Positions 24,992 to 32,684 of a DNA stretch of 34,619 nucleotides are shown in pieces (positions within the stretch are counted from its first letter, which is position 1; each line of letters opens with the position of its first letter). The DNA lies in assembly GCA_902784425.1 (NCBI GenBank), contig CACZUS010000025.1, positions 1 to 34,619 of the forward strand, given 5' to 3'. Made by a program: the position numbers and the translations under genes. The stretch comes from an uncultured Bacteroidales bacterium (GTDB taxonomy: Bacteria; Bacteroidota; Bacteroidia; Bacteroidales; Paludibacteraceae). Under the pieces are notes generated by a model, which saw only the letters and a list, made by a program, of their open reading frames with translations, made no database searches and was not told the DNA's origin.

Positions 24992-26272
24992 TTAAGCATT
25001 AAACAAATTTTTTAACGCATCCACACAATCTGTTTTCTCCCAAGTGAATAGTTCCACTTCACGAGAGAAAGATTTGCCATAACGATCGAAGAAGGTTTTA
25101 GTCACCACTTTAGGTTTACGTCCCATATGACCATAAGCCGCAGTCTCTGCATAAATTGGATTACGCAACTTAAGACGGTCTTCGATGGCTTTCGGACGCA
25201 TATCGAAGATCTTACTCTCCGAAATCTTTTTAGCCATCTCTCCATCAGAGATTTTCAACTTGGATGTTCCGTATGTATTGATAAACAGGTTCATCGGTTC
25301 TGCCACACCTATGGCGTATGCTACCTGCACCAACACCTCGTCTGCCAATCCTGCGGCAACAATATTCTTCGCCAAATGACGTGCTGCGTATGCGGCAGAA
25401 CGATCCACCTTTGAAGGATCCTTACCTGAGAAGGCTCCTCCTCCATGTGCACCTTTACCTCCGTATGTATCAACAATAATCTTACGTCCCGTCAATCCTG
25501 TATCTCCACATGGTCCACCAATCACAAACTTTCCTGTTGGATTAACCAATAACTTATAATCGCCCTTAAACAAACTCTTATATTGAGGATGTTTTGCCAA
25601 GACACGTGGCAACAAAACATTCTGCACATCCGCACGAATCTGCTCCACCATCTCCTCATCTGCCTTCAGTTGATTAGCTGGATTCACGATGAATTCATCA
25701 TGCTGAGTGGAAATTACGATAGTGTCCACTCGTCTAGGTTTATTATCATCACCATATTCAATGGTAACCTGCGATTTTGAATCTGGACGAAGATAGGTCA
25801 TCTCCTTTCCTTCTTTACGAATAGCAGCCAATTCAATCAACAAAACGTGAGACATATCCAACGAAATTGGCATCATACTCTCCGTCTCATTGCAAGCATA
25901 ACCAAACATCATACCCTGATCTCCAGCTCCTTGGTTATACGGATCTTCTCGCTCCACACCTCTGTTTATATCAGGCGATTGTCCATGCAATGCATTCAAA
26001 ATACCACACGACTCACTGTCAAATTTATAATCGCTCTTCGTGTAACCGATCTTCTTGATTACCTCACGAACAATATCTTGTTCATTAACCAATGCGGATG
26101 TCTTTATCTCTCCTGCAATAATCACCTGACCTGTTGTCACTAACGTCTCACAAGCCACCTTTGCATTGGCATCTTGTGCTAAAATATTATCCAAAATGGA
26201 ATCCGATATTTGGTCTGCCACCTTATCTGGATGTCCCTCTGAAACTGACTCTGATGAAAAATAATAACTCAT
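24992..26272 (-). CDS. metK: S-adenosylmethionine synthase
   Basis: MetK makes SAM from methionine and ATP. The 426-residue protein has the family motifs [24 protein letters not shown] and [19 protein letters not shown] in the right order. It is slightly longer than the E. coli enzyme, as is usual in Bacteroidetes. The gene sits alone behind a SAM-II riboswitch in a leader of about 155 bases, so its expression should fall when SAM is plentiful. The SAM it supplies is used by the methyltransferases encoded nearby (prmC, rsmI, rsmF-like) among others. Confidence 0.97.
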   Translation of the reverse strand: MSYYFSSESVSEGHPDKVADQISDSILDNILAQDANAKVACETLVTTGQVIIAGEIKTSALVNEQDIVREVIKKIGYTKSDYKFDSESCGILNALHGQSPDINRGVEREDPYNQGAGDQGMMFGYACNETESMMPISLDMSHVLLIELAAIRKEGKEMTYLRPDSKSQVTIEYGDDNKPRRVDTIVISTQHDEFIVNPANQLKADEEMVEQIRADVQNVLLPRVLAKHPQYKSLFKGDYKLLVNPTGKFVIGGPCGDTGLTGRKIIVDTYGGKGAHGGGAFSGKDPSKVDRSAAYAARHLAKNIVAAGLADEVLVQVAYAIGVAEPMNLFINTYGTSKLKISDGEMAKKISESKIFDMRPKAIEDRLKLRNPIYAETAAYGHMGRKPKVVTKTFFDRYGKSFSREVELFTWEKTDCVDALKNLFNA

Positions 26273-26307
26273 AATATCTATTTTTTATATTATCAAAACA
26301 ACAAACT

Positions 26308-26320
26308 GGTGGAATCCACC
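26308..26320 (-). promoter_or_regulatory. Candidate expression-platform hairpin in the metK leader
   Basis: GGTGG-ATT-CCACC forms a GC-rich 5-bp hairpin followed on the minus strand by AGTTTGTTGTTTTG, a broken T-tract. It lies between the aptamer and the start codon and could be a conditional terminator. It shares the GTGG/CCAC sequence with the aptamer's closing stem, so the two could compete. Confidence 0.45.
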
Positions 26321-26365
26321 TAAAATTAGACAGACCGAACACAAACAAGCCACATAAAATCACAA

Positions 26366-26420
26366 GGATTCGTTTTAGCATTTTTTTCGTGTGGTTGCAA
26401 GCAGTCAAATCTATCCACAT
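26366..26420 (-). promoter_or_regulatory. SAM-II riboswitch aptamer upstream of metK
   Basis: Read on the minus strand, GTGG (26418-26415) pairs with CCAC (26394-26391) as stem P1. The enclosed loop holds GATTTGAC and CTTGCAA, and a tail AAAAAAATGCTAAAACG follows. GATTT, TTGCA and GCTAAA, with P1 between and spacings of 6 and 16 bases, are the hallmark of SAM-II (SAM-alpha, metA/metX leader) aptamers as I remember them. I could not work out the P2 pseudoknot pairing by eye. The context, a metK leader directly after a promoter, agrees with SAM sensing. Confidence 0.85.
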
Positions 26421-26432
26421 TTAATACGAGTG

Positions 26433-26462
26433 CAAATATACAACTTTATTTAGAATCAACAA
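26433..26462 (-). promoter_or_regulatory. Promoter of metK riboswitch transcript
   Basis: On the minus strand TTG (26462-26460), a 19-base spacer and TATATTTG (26440-26433) fit the consensus. The predicted start site is about 6-8 bases before aptamer stem P1. Confidence 0.7.
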
Positions 26463-26475
26463 CCATATTTTTTGA

Positions 26476-27738
26476 TTATTTTAGAATCTTTTGTAAAGAA
26501 TCTCGTATTGCAAAGAATGCCACTCTATTTGAATCGGCAACAGGCTCCACTGGAGGTGACTTGATCGTCAATGGGTTGACTGGCGTTCCATTTTGATAGA
26601 CACGGAAATCCAAATGCGGACCTGTTGAAACACCCGTACTACCAACATAACCAATCACCTCTCCTTGTCTCACCATACTACCCACTGATATCTTACCAAA
26701 CTTGGACAGATGCATATACGATGTTGTATACATACTGTTATGCTGAATTTTCACGGTGTTTCCTCCTCCTTTCGTCCATCCTTTATAAGTAACTCTACCG
26801 TCACCAATCGTCGAGACTGGCGTACCTTTAGGTGCTGCATAGTCCACTCCATGATGTGGTCTGTAATACTTCAACACTGGATGAAAACGTTTGTGTGTAA
26901 AATAGGAACTGATACGAGAATAACTCAATGGCGCTTTTAAGAAAGCCTTTCGTAAACTATTTCCCTCTGCATCATAATAATCTGTTCTTCCTCCTTGACA
27001 GAATGGTATTGCCCAGAATTCTGTTCCACAATGGGTGAAACATGCAGTTTTAATCGTATCTATACGCACAAATGAAGAATCATCACACAACACCTCCACA
27101 TATTGCACCCGATACTTATCTCCTTTCTGCAAGCCAAAGAAATCAATGTTCCATGCATAGATATTAGACATTTGCAGTGCTAAATCAAACGGGACGCCTT
27201 GTCCGACAACTGAATTCCACAACGAAGTCTCAATCTCCCCCGACACAATACGTTCTCGATAAATCATCGTCTTCTGAAGCTTTCGCACTGCCACAGAATC
27301 TCCTTCAAACGAGTAAATAATATACTCTGTAGGATTCACCTCATAGATGAAATTTTTCGTCACTGGAACGGAATCTCTCGTTTGTATGATATGATATTTA
27401 TTGCCTCCTCTGATTTTTCGAACATCAAATATCGGTTTGGATTTTTCTGACAAACAATGAATCTGTTGGGAAGTTAGTCCATACTGCAGCAGGAACTTTC
27501 CTAATATCTGATTGTTCGGAAACTCTCCTTGCAACACATCCAAATCATGTATATCCACTCCTAAAAAAGAATCTCTTGGGATAGGTTTCACAGCCTCCAC
27601 GGAATCCACCTTCAAGGAGTCTTGATGACCATGTTCCACATTCTCCGGATTTGAACATGACGAAGCGCACGACACTACCACAGAGAGTGCAATCCACTTA
27701 AAAAAACGACATATACGTATTAAATTCAGTTGTTTCAT
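26476..27738 (-). CDS. M23-family peptidase, probable lipoprotein
   Basis: This 420-residue envelope protein has a signal region (ALSVVVSCASSC) that may be a lipobox. A long N-terminal region (about 50-290) follows with a LysM-like or OapA-like strand pattern. The C-terminal M23 (LytM/NlpD-type) domain has FHPVLKYYRPHHGVDYAAP with the zinc ligands His and Asp. The second motif reads GPHLDFRV, where the usual HxH has an Asp in place of the last zinc-binding His, so the site would be His/Asp/Asp. I believe this variant occurs in other Bacteroidetes M23 proteins, so it may still be active. It follows miaA by 10 bases in one operon. Confidence 0.88.
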   Translation of the reverse strand: MKQLNLIRICRFFKWIALSVVVSCASSCSNPENVEHGHQDSLKVDSVEAVKPIPRDSFLGVDIHDLDVLQGEFPNNQILGKFLLQYGLTSQQIHCLSEKSKPIFDVRKIRGGNKYHIIQTRDSVPVTKNFIYEVNPTEYIIYSFEGDSVAVRKLQKTMIYRERIVSGEIETSLWNSVVGQGVPFDLALQMSNIYAWNIDFFGLQKGDKYRVQYVEVLCDDSSFVRIDTIKTACFTHCGTEFWAIPFCQGGRTDYYDAEGNSLRKAFLKAPLSYSRISSYFTHKRFHPVLKYYRPHHGVDYAAPKGTPVSTIGDGRVTYKGWTKGGGNTVKIQHNSMYTTSYMHLSKFGKISVGSMVRQGEVIGYVGSTGVSTGPHLDFRVYQNGTPVNPLTIKSPPVEPVADSNRVAFFAIRDSLQKILK

Positions 27739-27748
27739 TTTTTATCTC

Positions 27749-28660
27749 TTATTGTAACATTTCCATCACTCTATCCACCTTCTCATTCATAGGCAACTGA
27801 GAATCAATCCAATGAATGGTAAAACCTCTTCGTTCCATACCTCTAAACCACGTCATCTGTCGTTTGGCAAACTGATGAATGGCTATCTCCAATTCAGAGA
27901 CCATCTGTTCATACGTGAGGTTTCCAATGATGTAATTTGTTATATATTTATATTCTAATCCATAATAAATCATATCTTCAGGAGTGACACCAGATTCAAG
28001 TATCCGACGGACCTCCTCCACCATTCCTTCCTGCAATCGATCTTGCAATCGCTTAGATATTCTAGTTCTACGCAACTCACGATCAATATCCAATCCTATG
28101 ATAAGTGTGTTAATAGAGGGAAAATCCACGAATTCTTGCGGATGTTCTTTATAATATTCCTGTATCTCAATCGCACGTATGGCTCGCTTAGCCGTGTCTA
28201 CATCCGTCGTATTATGCAAAGTCTTGTAGGTGGCAAGCAGCTGTGTCAACTCTTCCAACGACTTACCCTCCAAGCGAGAACGCAATTCATCGTTTTGGGG
28301 AACGGGCATCATCTTATAACCCTTTAAAACAGACTCCAAATAGAGTCCTGTTCCACCGCACAAGATAGGGAAAACATTGCGACGACGCATATCTTCATAA
28401 ACAGCGAGGAAATCTCGCTGATACTCAAACAAATTGTATTTGTAACCTGGTTCTGCAATATCAATCAAATGATATGGAATATGTTTGCCATTCACTTCAT
28501 AGTCTGCCAAGTCCTTACCTGTACCAATATCCATCTTACGGTATATCTGACGAGAATCGGCACTGATGATTTCTGCATTCAACTGATACGCCAGTTGAGC
28601 GGCAAACGAAGTTTTTCCACACGCAGTAGGTCCTAATATCGTAACTAAATCATATTTCAT
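27749..28660 (-). CDS. miaA: tRNA dimethylallyltransferase
   Basis: MiaA adds a dimethylallyl group to N6 of A37 in tRNAs reading UNN codons. The 303-residue protein has the P-loop GPTACGKTSFAAQLA, DSRQIYRKMDIGTGK with the catalytic Asp, and GGTGLYLESV. RAIRAIEI and the C-terminal AKRQMTWFRG follow, all in family order. ATG 28660 gives a P-loop near the N-terminus as expected. It lies 15 bases after the barrel-like gene and 10 before the M23 gene. Confidence 0.95.
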   Translation of the reverse strand: MKYDLVTILGPTACGKTSFAAQLAYQLNAEIISADSRQIYRKMDIGTGKDLADYEVNGKHIPYHLIDIAEPGYKYNLFEYQRDFLAVYEDMRRRNVFPILCGGTGLYLESVLKGYKMMPVPQNDELRSRLEGKSLEELTQLLATYKTLHNTTDVDTAKRAIRAIEIQEYYKEHPQEFVDFPSINTLIIGLDIDRELRRTRISKRLQDRLQEGMVEEVRRILESGVTPEDMIYYGLEYKYITNYIIGNLTYEQMVSELEIAIHQFAKRQMTWFRGMERRGFTIHWIDSQLPMNEKVDRVMEMLQ

Positions 28661-28675
28661 ACCACAAAGAATGTA

Positions 28676-29380
28676 TTACCATTCAAAACCAATTTTAAAA
28701 TGGAGACTTGTCAACTTATTCTTTTCCACCTCAACGGAATGAGATCGATAATAGTAACACTCAAACTTACCTGTTTGATAGGTGTAACCTGCCATGATAG
28801 AGACACCATGACGAGTCTCTCCGATTGGAATTCTGACACCTAAAGAAGGTGACATATAAAGTCCCTTTATATCAATTGGAGAACCTCCCGCGCGAAGATC
28901 TATAAATGGAATACCTTTTTTGCCGAAATTTGAACGAAGATCAAAATAAAGAGGAACCGCCACTCCTTTACCATCGAAATAATAATCTACAGCCACGCCA
29001 CCTCCGATAAACAGATAAATAGGAACTACCTGATATCCATGAGTAGAAGAAAATCCGAATCGATTATATCCTTTCCCATCACTTAGTCCATAGGAAAATC
29101 CCATGTCTGCATTTCCCCTATACCTTTTTCCCAACAGTTCAAATTTTTGCGGACCTGCTGGTTTTTGAGCAGTCTGTCCACTTTGTGTTGAAGATGTGGT
29201 CGTGGATTTTTTCGCAGGAGTCTTTGTCGTATTCTTTGAAGTATTAGTCACCGGTTTTTTACCATACGCACTATATTTCGATGTAGTAGTGTTTTTAGCT
29301 GGTGCCTTCGTCTGTGCACAAATTTGTCCTGCAGAGAAAGATAACAATAAGAGAATTAATAGTATGTTGCGTAATTTCAT
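28676..29380 (-). CDS. Secreted protein with disordered linker and beta-rich domain
   Basis: With ATG 29380 (MKLRNILLILLLLSFSAG) the 234-residue protein has a clear signal peptide. A Thr/Lys/Ser-rich low-complexity stretch of about 55 residues follows (KTPAKKSTTTSS), then a C-terminal domain of alternating strands (MGFSYGLSDGKGYNRFGFSS, GVRIPIGETRHGVSIMAGY) ending in an aromatic residue, FEW. That end and pattern fit an outer-membrane beta-barrel, but I know no family. The upstream 22 codons of the frame are not used, because the -7 box TACTTTTG (29414-29421) lies there. miaA and the M23 gene follow in the same operon. Confidence 0.75.
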   Translation of the reverse strand: MKLRNILLILLLLSFSAGQICAQTKAPAKNTTTSKYSAYGKKPVTNTSKNTTKTPAKKSTTTSSTQSGQTAQKPAGPQKFELLGKRYRGNADMGFSYGLSDGKGYNRFGFSSTHGYQVVPIYLFIGGGVAVDYYFDGKGVAVPLYFDLRSNFGKKGIPFIDLRAGGSPIDIKGLYMSPSLGVRIPIGETRHGVSIMAGYTYQTGKFECYYYRSHSVEVEKNKLTSLHFKIGFEW

Positions 29381-29413
29381 ATCTCGTCGTGTTATAGTTC
29401 GTTGTACAGTCCA

Positions 29414-29421
29414 CAAAAGTA
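29414..29421 (-). promoter_or_regulatory. -7 promoter box of the barrel-like/miaA/M23 operon
   Basis: TACTTTTG on the minus strand fits TAnnTTTG, 34 bases before ATG 29380. It directly follows the terminator of the gene upstream, and no -33 match is seen. Confidence 0.5.
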
Positions 29422-29424
29422 AAC

Positions 29425-29452
29425 AAAAAGAGCGAATGAAAATCATTCGCTC
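29425..29452 (-). terminator. Intrinsic terminator of outer-membrane paralogue A
   Basis: GAGCGAATGA and TCATTCGCTC form a perfect 10-bp stem with a three-base loop (29430-29452). TTTTTG follows on the minus strand, 10 bases past the stop. Confidence 0.9.
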
Positions 29453-29461
29453 TCCAATTTT

Positions 29462-30067
29462 TTATTTGAAATTAAATGTAACACCCATTGCAGCAGTTGG
29501 CAGATTTCCATATCCTGGAGAACCCCAGTCAAATTGGAACTCTGTTTTGATTCCAAACACATCAGTAAAATACCATTTAGCACCTGTAAACATACCTCCT
29601 GCATACTTAGCGTGATCCCAGTTGTCTCTTTGTTCGTCAGACCACCAACGACCAGCTGGAGTATAAATATTAACACCACTAGTCAAACCTGCAAAAACAT
29701 CCAATCTTCTCACAAATTCGAAGTGAAATGCAGCACGGAACAATGCTGTGTTTTGCAAAAATCCGAAGTGTTTCTCGTCCCATTTACGATAGTGGCAGAA
29801 TGAATACAAGAAACCCATATCAATCGCACCATTCTTTCCAAATGTTTTCGTGTTGATAAAACCGTCAGCCACGCCCCAATTGCAATCCAACATAACAGAA
29901 GGCATATTGGCTCTGTTTTCGTGCGTCGACCTGATACCAGGCACACCAATCATAACACCTAACGCGAATTTACCCTTGTTGGCAAATTCAATTTGGCTTA
30001 CTTTCTCAGCCATTGAATTAGACATCAACATAAAAATGGATGCCATTAACAAAAAAATCCTTTTCAT
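29462..30067 (-). CDS. Small outer-membrane-type protein, paralogue A
   Basis: This 201-residue exported protein has a signal peptide (KRIFLLMASIFMLMSNSMA) and then beta-strand-rich sequence ending in GVTFNFK, typical of an outer-membrane barrel of about eight strands. It is a paralogue of the next gene upstream. Both have QIEFANKG/QIQFANAG-type starts (here QIEFANKG), an ANMPxVxLD segment, DGFINTKTFG, NGAID and an FCHY motif. The family is unknown to me. It ends at a strong terminator. No clear promoter is seen, so it may depend on read-through or an unseen promoter in the 124-base gap. Confidence 0.8.
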   Translation of the reverse strand: MKRIFLLMASIFMLMSNSMAEKVSQIEFANKGKFALGVMIGVPGIRSTHENRANMPSVMLDCNWGVADGFINTKTFGKNGAIDMGFLYSFCHYRKWDEKHFGFLQNTALFRAAFHFEFVRRLDVFAGLTSGVNIYTPAGRWWSDEQRDNWDHAKYAGGMFTGAKWYFTDVFGIKTEFQFDWGSPGYGNLPTAAMGVTFNFK

Positions 30068-30133
30068 TTATTTAGTTTTCTATTAGTTTTCTAATCATAC
30101 CTTATTTATACAACAGCGAAAATCATGCCAAAG

Positions 30134-30175
30134 AGAAAAAAAGGATTCCTGTCATTCATCGGACAAAAATCCTTT
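30134..30175 (-). terminator. Terminator between the two paralogues
   Basis: On the minus strand AAAGGATT and AATCCTTT form an outer 8-bp stem (30140-30175) with an inner TGTC/GACA stem, and a TTTT run follows. It ends the transcript of paralogue B, so the two copies are not a simple operon. Confidence 0.8.
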
Positions 30176-30191
30176 AGTGCTTTTTCTTCTA

Positions 30192-30845
30192 TTAAAAATT
30201 GAATGTAACACCAGCTGAAACAGGTGGCAAATTATATCCACCATAACGATAACGACGGCTTACATAGATATATTCGTTATGATGGTCAAGTACAGGATCG
30301 TGATACCTTATCAACCAATCGCTCGAAAATTCCAATTTCACACCAAACACATTTGTAAACATCCATTTTGCACCCAGATACATACCGAAGACACCGTCAG
30401 CGAAACCGTTACTATAATATCTATCATCAGTAATTCGATCTTTCTCCATGGCATGGCAAATAGCTACACCACATTGAAGACCTACATACGTATCTAAATT
30501 CTTCACAAATTCCCAGTGAAATCCTCCGCGGAAAAGAATAGGCAACTCCCAGCTCGCCCATTTCCAATCGTTAAAAGATTCTCCATAATGGCAAAATCCT
30601 ATATATGCACCAAGATCAATAGCACCATTCTGTCCGAATGTTTTTGTGTTAATAAATCCGTCTTTTATTCCAATCATTCCATCAAGTGAAACAAATGGCA
30701 TATTTGCTCTATGATGAGGAGGGACACCAAGCATAATTCCTACAGAAACATCTCCAGCATTTGCAAACTGAATTTTGTCAACATTAGAAGCACTCGCATT
30801 CAAAAAAAATAGTGCAGAGGTAATTGCCAATAAAACTTTTTTCAT
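30192..30845 (-). CDS. Small outer-membrane-type protein, paralogue B
   Basis: This 217-residue exported protein has a signal peptide (MKKVLLAITSALFFLNASAS). Its barrel-like sequence ends in AGVTFNF, with an aromatic last residue as is typical of outer-membrane barrels. It shares HRANMPFVSLD, DGFINTKTFGQNGAID and FCHYG with paralogue A, and both keep a shared FVKNLDTYVGL/FVRRLDVFAGL strand. It differs in two Tyr/Arg-rich loops near the end (YIYVSRRYRYGGYN). It has its own consensus promoter and a 5' leader of about 100 bases. The function is unknown. Confidence 0.8.
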   Translation of the reverse strand: MKKVLLAITSALFFLNASASNVDKIQFANAGDVSVGIMLGVPPHHRANMPFVSLDGMIGIKDGFINTKTFGQNGAIDLGAYIGFCHYGESFNDWKWASWELPILFRGGFHWEFVKNLDTYVGLQCGVAICHAMEKDRITDDRYYSNGFADGVFGMYLGAKWMFTNVFGVKLEFSSDWLIRYHDPVLDHHNEYIYVSRRYRYGGYNLPPVSAGVTFNF

Positions 30846-30955
30846 TTTTTTATCTCTAATTTTAATTTCAAGTGGGCTCTATATTTACCAACCCACATTT
30901 TACTAATTTTATTAAACCAGCGAATTGATAGAACTCGCCTTAATTTTTCTCACGG

Positions 30956-30986
30956 CAAAAGTACAAAAGAAATCAATGTCAACAAA
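30956..30986 (-). promoter_or_regulatory. Bacteroidetes-type promoter of paralogue B
   Basis: On the minus strand TTTG (30986-30983), a 19-base spacer and TACTTTTG (30963-30956) match the full consensus. The leader to ATG 30845 is about 100 bases with a weak GCGA/TCGC hairpin. Confidence 0.75.
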
Positions 30987-30995
30987 ACAGAGCCT

Positions 30996-31010
30996 CGACA
31001 ACTATTGTCG
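30996..31010 (-). terminator. Hairpin after the radical SAM gene
   Basis: CGACAA and TTGTCG form a perfect six-base stem with a three-base loop, 23 bases past the radical SAM stop. A moderately T-rich CTGTTTTGTTG follows, so termination is plausible but weak. Confidence 0.4.
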
Positions 31011-31033
31011 CAACCATTAAAAAAACTAAATTT

Positions 31034-31867
31034 TCAAGGAAGGACAAAACCGCAATCACGGCAAATCGGTTCTACCACTCTATTGGACAGAAATCCATTC
31101 CTTATATTTTGTGCACGTTCTCCATTAAGAATCTCCTCCAACGATTGTGTATGCACATTTCCTAATGCCATAGAAGCATCAGCATCTAAGCAGCAAGGAA
31201 CCACCGTTCCATCCACCAGAATAGCAATATGATCTCGCATAGCATAGCACACTCTATTTTCTATGCCCAACTTTTTCTCTCCCGGCCATGAAAAACGGCC
31301 AGACCGTTGCAAGAAGATATGATCTGCCAATTTAACATTTCGAAAATCGTCGATAAATTTCACGCCAAAACACTTTTCAAGATAATCGATACATTTCTTA
31401 TTGTATGTCATAGACGATTCAGAACCCTGATTCCACAAGCGTAATGAGAAATAGCTATTAGCAGAAAACGAATTGGCGAAATCAATCACGTCAGACCAAT
31501 AGTGGCTCCACTCTGATGGTTGTACATTCTCTTCTGCATCGTGAAGTGAAACGTTGTATTGTCGAACATGATGGTGTGCCAGCATCTCCTTCTGTTTGCT
31601 TAGCAAAGAGCCATTGGTAGTAATATTAACATGAAAGCCTTCGGATTCTGCCATAGAGAGTAGCAAATCCAACTGAGGATGCAGCAAAGGTTCCCCCAGC
31701 ACATGCAAATAGATGTAATCAGTATAGGGCTTTATAGAAAAAAGTATCGCCGAAAATTCTTCCGGCGATATGATGTTTTTTTTTCTATCAGATTTAAAGC
31801 AGAAAGTACAGGAATAATTACATATATTCGATATCTCTATATATACTTTCTTAAATTTCATTTTCAT
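31034..31867 (-). CDS. Radical SAM protein with one auxiliary cluster (twitch/SPASM-like)
   Basis: The 277-residue protein opens with the radical SAM cluster motif CNYSCTFC (Cys16, 20, 23), followed by the SAM-binding LGEPLLHP and ITTNGSL strands. The C-terminal part has Cys207, a Gly-x4-Cys (DGTVVPC, Cys225) and a final CRDCGF (Cys269, 272). This would hold one auxiliary 4Fe-4S cluster but lacks the second half of a full SPASM domain. Related enzymes modify peptides or small molecules; no precursor peptide was recognised nearby. It starts three bases after the stop of the barrel gene, so the two are co-transcribed. The substrate is unknown. Confidence 0.88.
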   Translation of the reverse strand: MKMKFKKVYIEISNICNYSCTFCFKSDRKKNIISPEEFSAILFSIKPYTDYIYLHVLGEPLLHPQLDLLLSMAESEGFHVNITTNGSLLSKQKEMLAHHHVRQYNVSLHDAEENVQPSEWSHYWSDVIDFANSFSANSYFSLRLWNQGSESSMTYNKKCIDYLEKCFGVKFIDDFRNVKLADHIFLQRSGRFSWPGEKKLGIENRVCYAMRDHIAILVDGTVVPCCLDADASMALGNVHTQSLEEILNGERAQNIRNGFLSNRVVEPICRDCGFVLP

Positions 31868-31870
31868 GTA

Positions 31871-32551
31871 TTATGGATTGTACTCCAATACACCTGTGTT
31901 GTATGCTCTCTTAAGGAACTTAGCGTATTTGAACTTATAACCTACAGAAGCACTGATTCCTGTAGATTTTGAGGTTGACAATCCCTGAGAGAAACCTACA
32001 GAGAAGAACAAACCTGAAGCAACTTTTTGCATTTCGTATGCCACCTTCACAGTTGCACCCCAATCGAACTCATCCAAGATACCATCTGTTCCGAAAGTGT
32101 TACCACCACCCTCAACGGTACCGCCAACACCTCCTGCGAAGAAGAGACCAATACCTGGAGATAATTGTCCAGGACCTACATTGGTGAAGTTATAATACAA
32201 TAAAATAGGAATTCTAACATACAATGCCGAAACTTTCTTATAATCAGCAGTATCTGCCATTTTCACTTTGGATCCTTCCATAGCAAACAACACTTCAGGT
32301 TGAATAGACCAATGGTCTTGGATGACCAAATCCATCAATCCTCCTGCATGGAACCCTGGTTTGAATCCAGCATCACTAAATTCTGTAATTATACTCTCTG
32401 TTGGAAGTGTGTAATTAGGAACCATTTCTCCATTCCACTGTGTCATATTAAAACCGCCTTCCAAACCAAAACGAACCTTCACATCTTTCTGTGCAGATAC
32501 CGTTAACGTGCCAAGGAGCATCACTAAAAGTGAGATAAATATCTTCTTCAT
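31871..32551 (-). CDS. PorT-like outer-membrane beta-barrel protein
   Basis: This 226-residue protein has a signal peptide (KKIFISLLVMLLGTLTVSAQ) and a barrel of the outer-membrane beta-barrel/PorT-like type (VRFGLEGGFNMTQWNG, FKPGFHAGGLMDLVIQDHWSIQPEVLFAMEG in separate strands, YVRIPILLYYNF). YVRIPILL and the 'HWSIQPEVLF' strand are well-known marks of this group in Bacteroidetes. It has a good promoter upstream and the radical SAM gene directly downstream. The ligand or partner is unknown. Confidence 0.88.
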   Translation of the reverse strand: MKKIFISLLVMLLGTLTVSAQKDVKVRFGLEGGFNMTQWNGEMVPNYTLPTESIITEFSDAGFKPGFHAGGLMDLVIQDHWSIQPEVLFAMEGSKVKMADTADYKKVSALYVRIPILLYYNFTNVGPGQLSPGIGLFFAGGVGGTVEGGGNTFGTDGILDEFDWGATVKVAYEMQKVASGLFFSVGFSQGLSTSKSTGISASVGYKFKYAKFLKRAYNTGVLEYNP

Positions 32552-32622
32552 CGTGTAAATTATGTTATTTTTATTCTATTTGTCTTTATCCAAATAATTT
32601 GTTTTTCTCCAAACAAACCACG

Positions 32623-32652
32623 CAAAGATATTTAAAAAATCTTAAAACCAAA
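32623..32652 (-). promoter_or_regulatory. Promoter of the barrel/radical SAM operon
   Basis: On the minus strand TTTG (32652-32649), an 18-base spacer and TATCTTTG (32630-32623) fit the consensus. The leader to ATG 32551 is about 65 bases. Confidence 0.65.
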
Positions 32653-32684
32653 ACAACTTTACAAAAAATAATATGTATTCTTTA

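Noticed and set aside
26223-26420. Open frame in the metK leader starting MLKRILVILCGL, possible leader peptide
   Set aside because: Its ATG lies in the conserved aptamer tail and the frame runs into metK out of frame; the hydrophobic look follows from T-rich RNA. No sign of a coding role.
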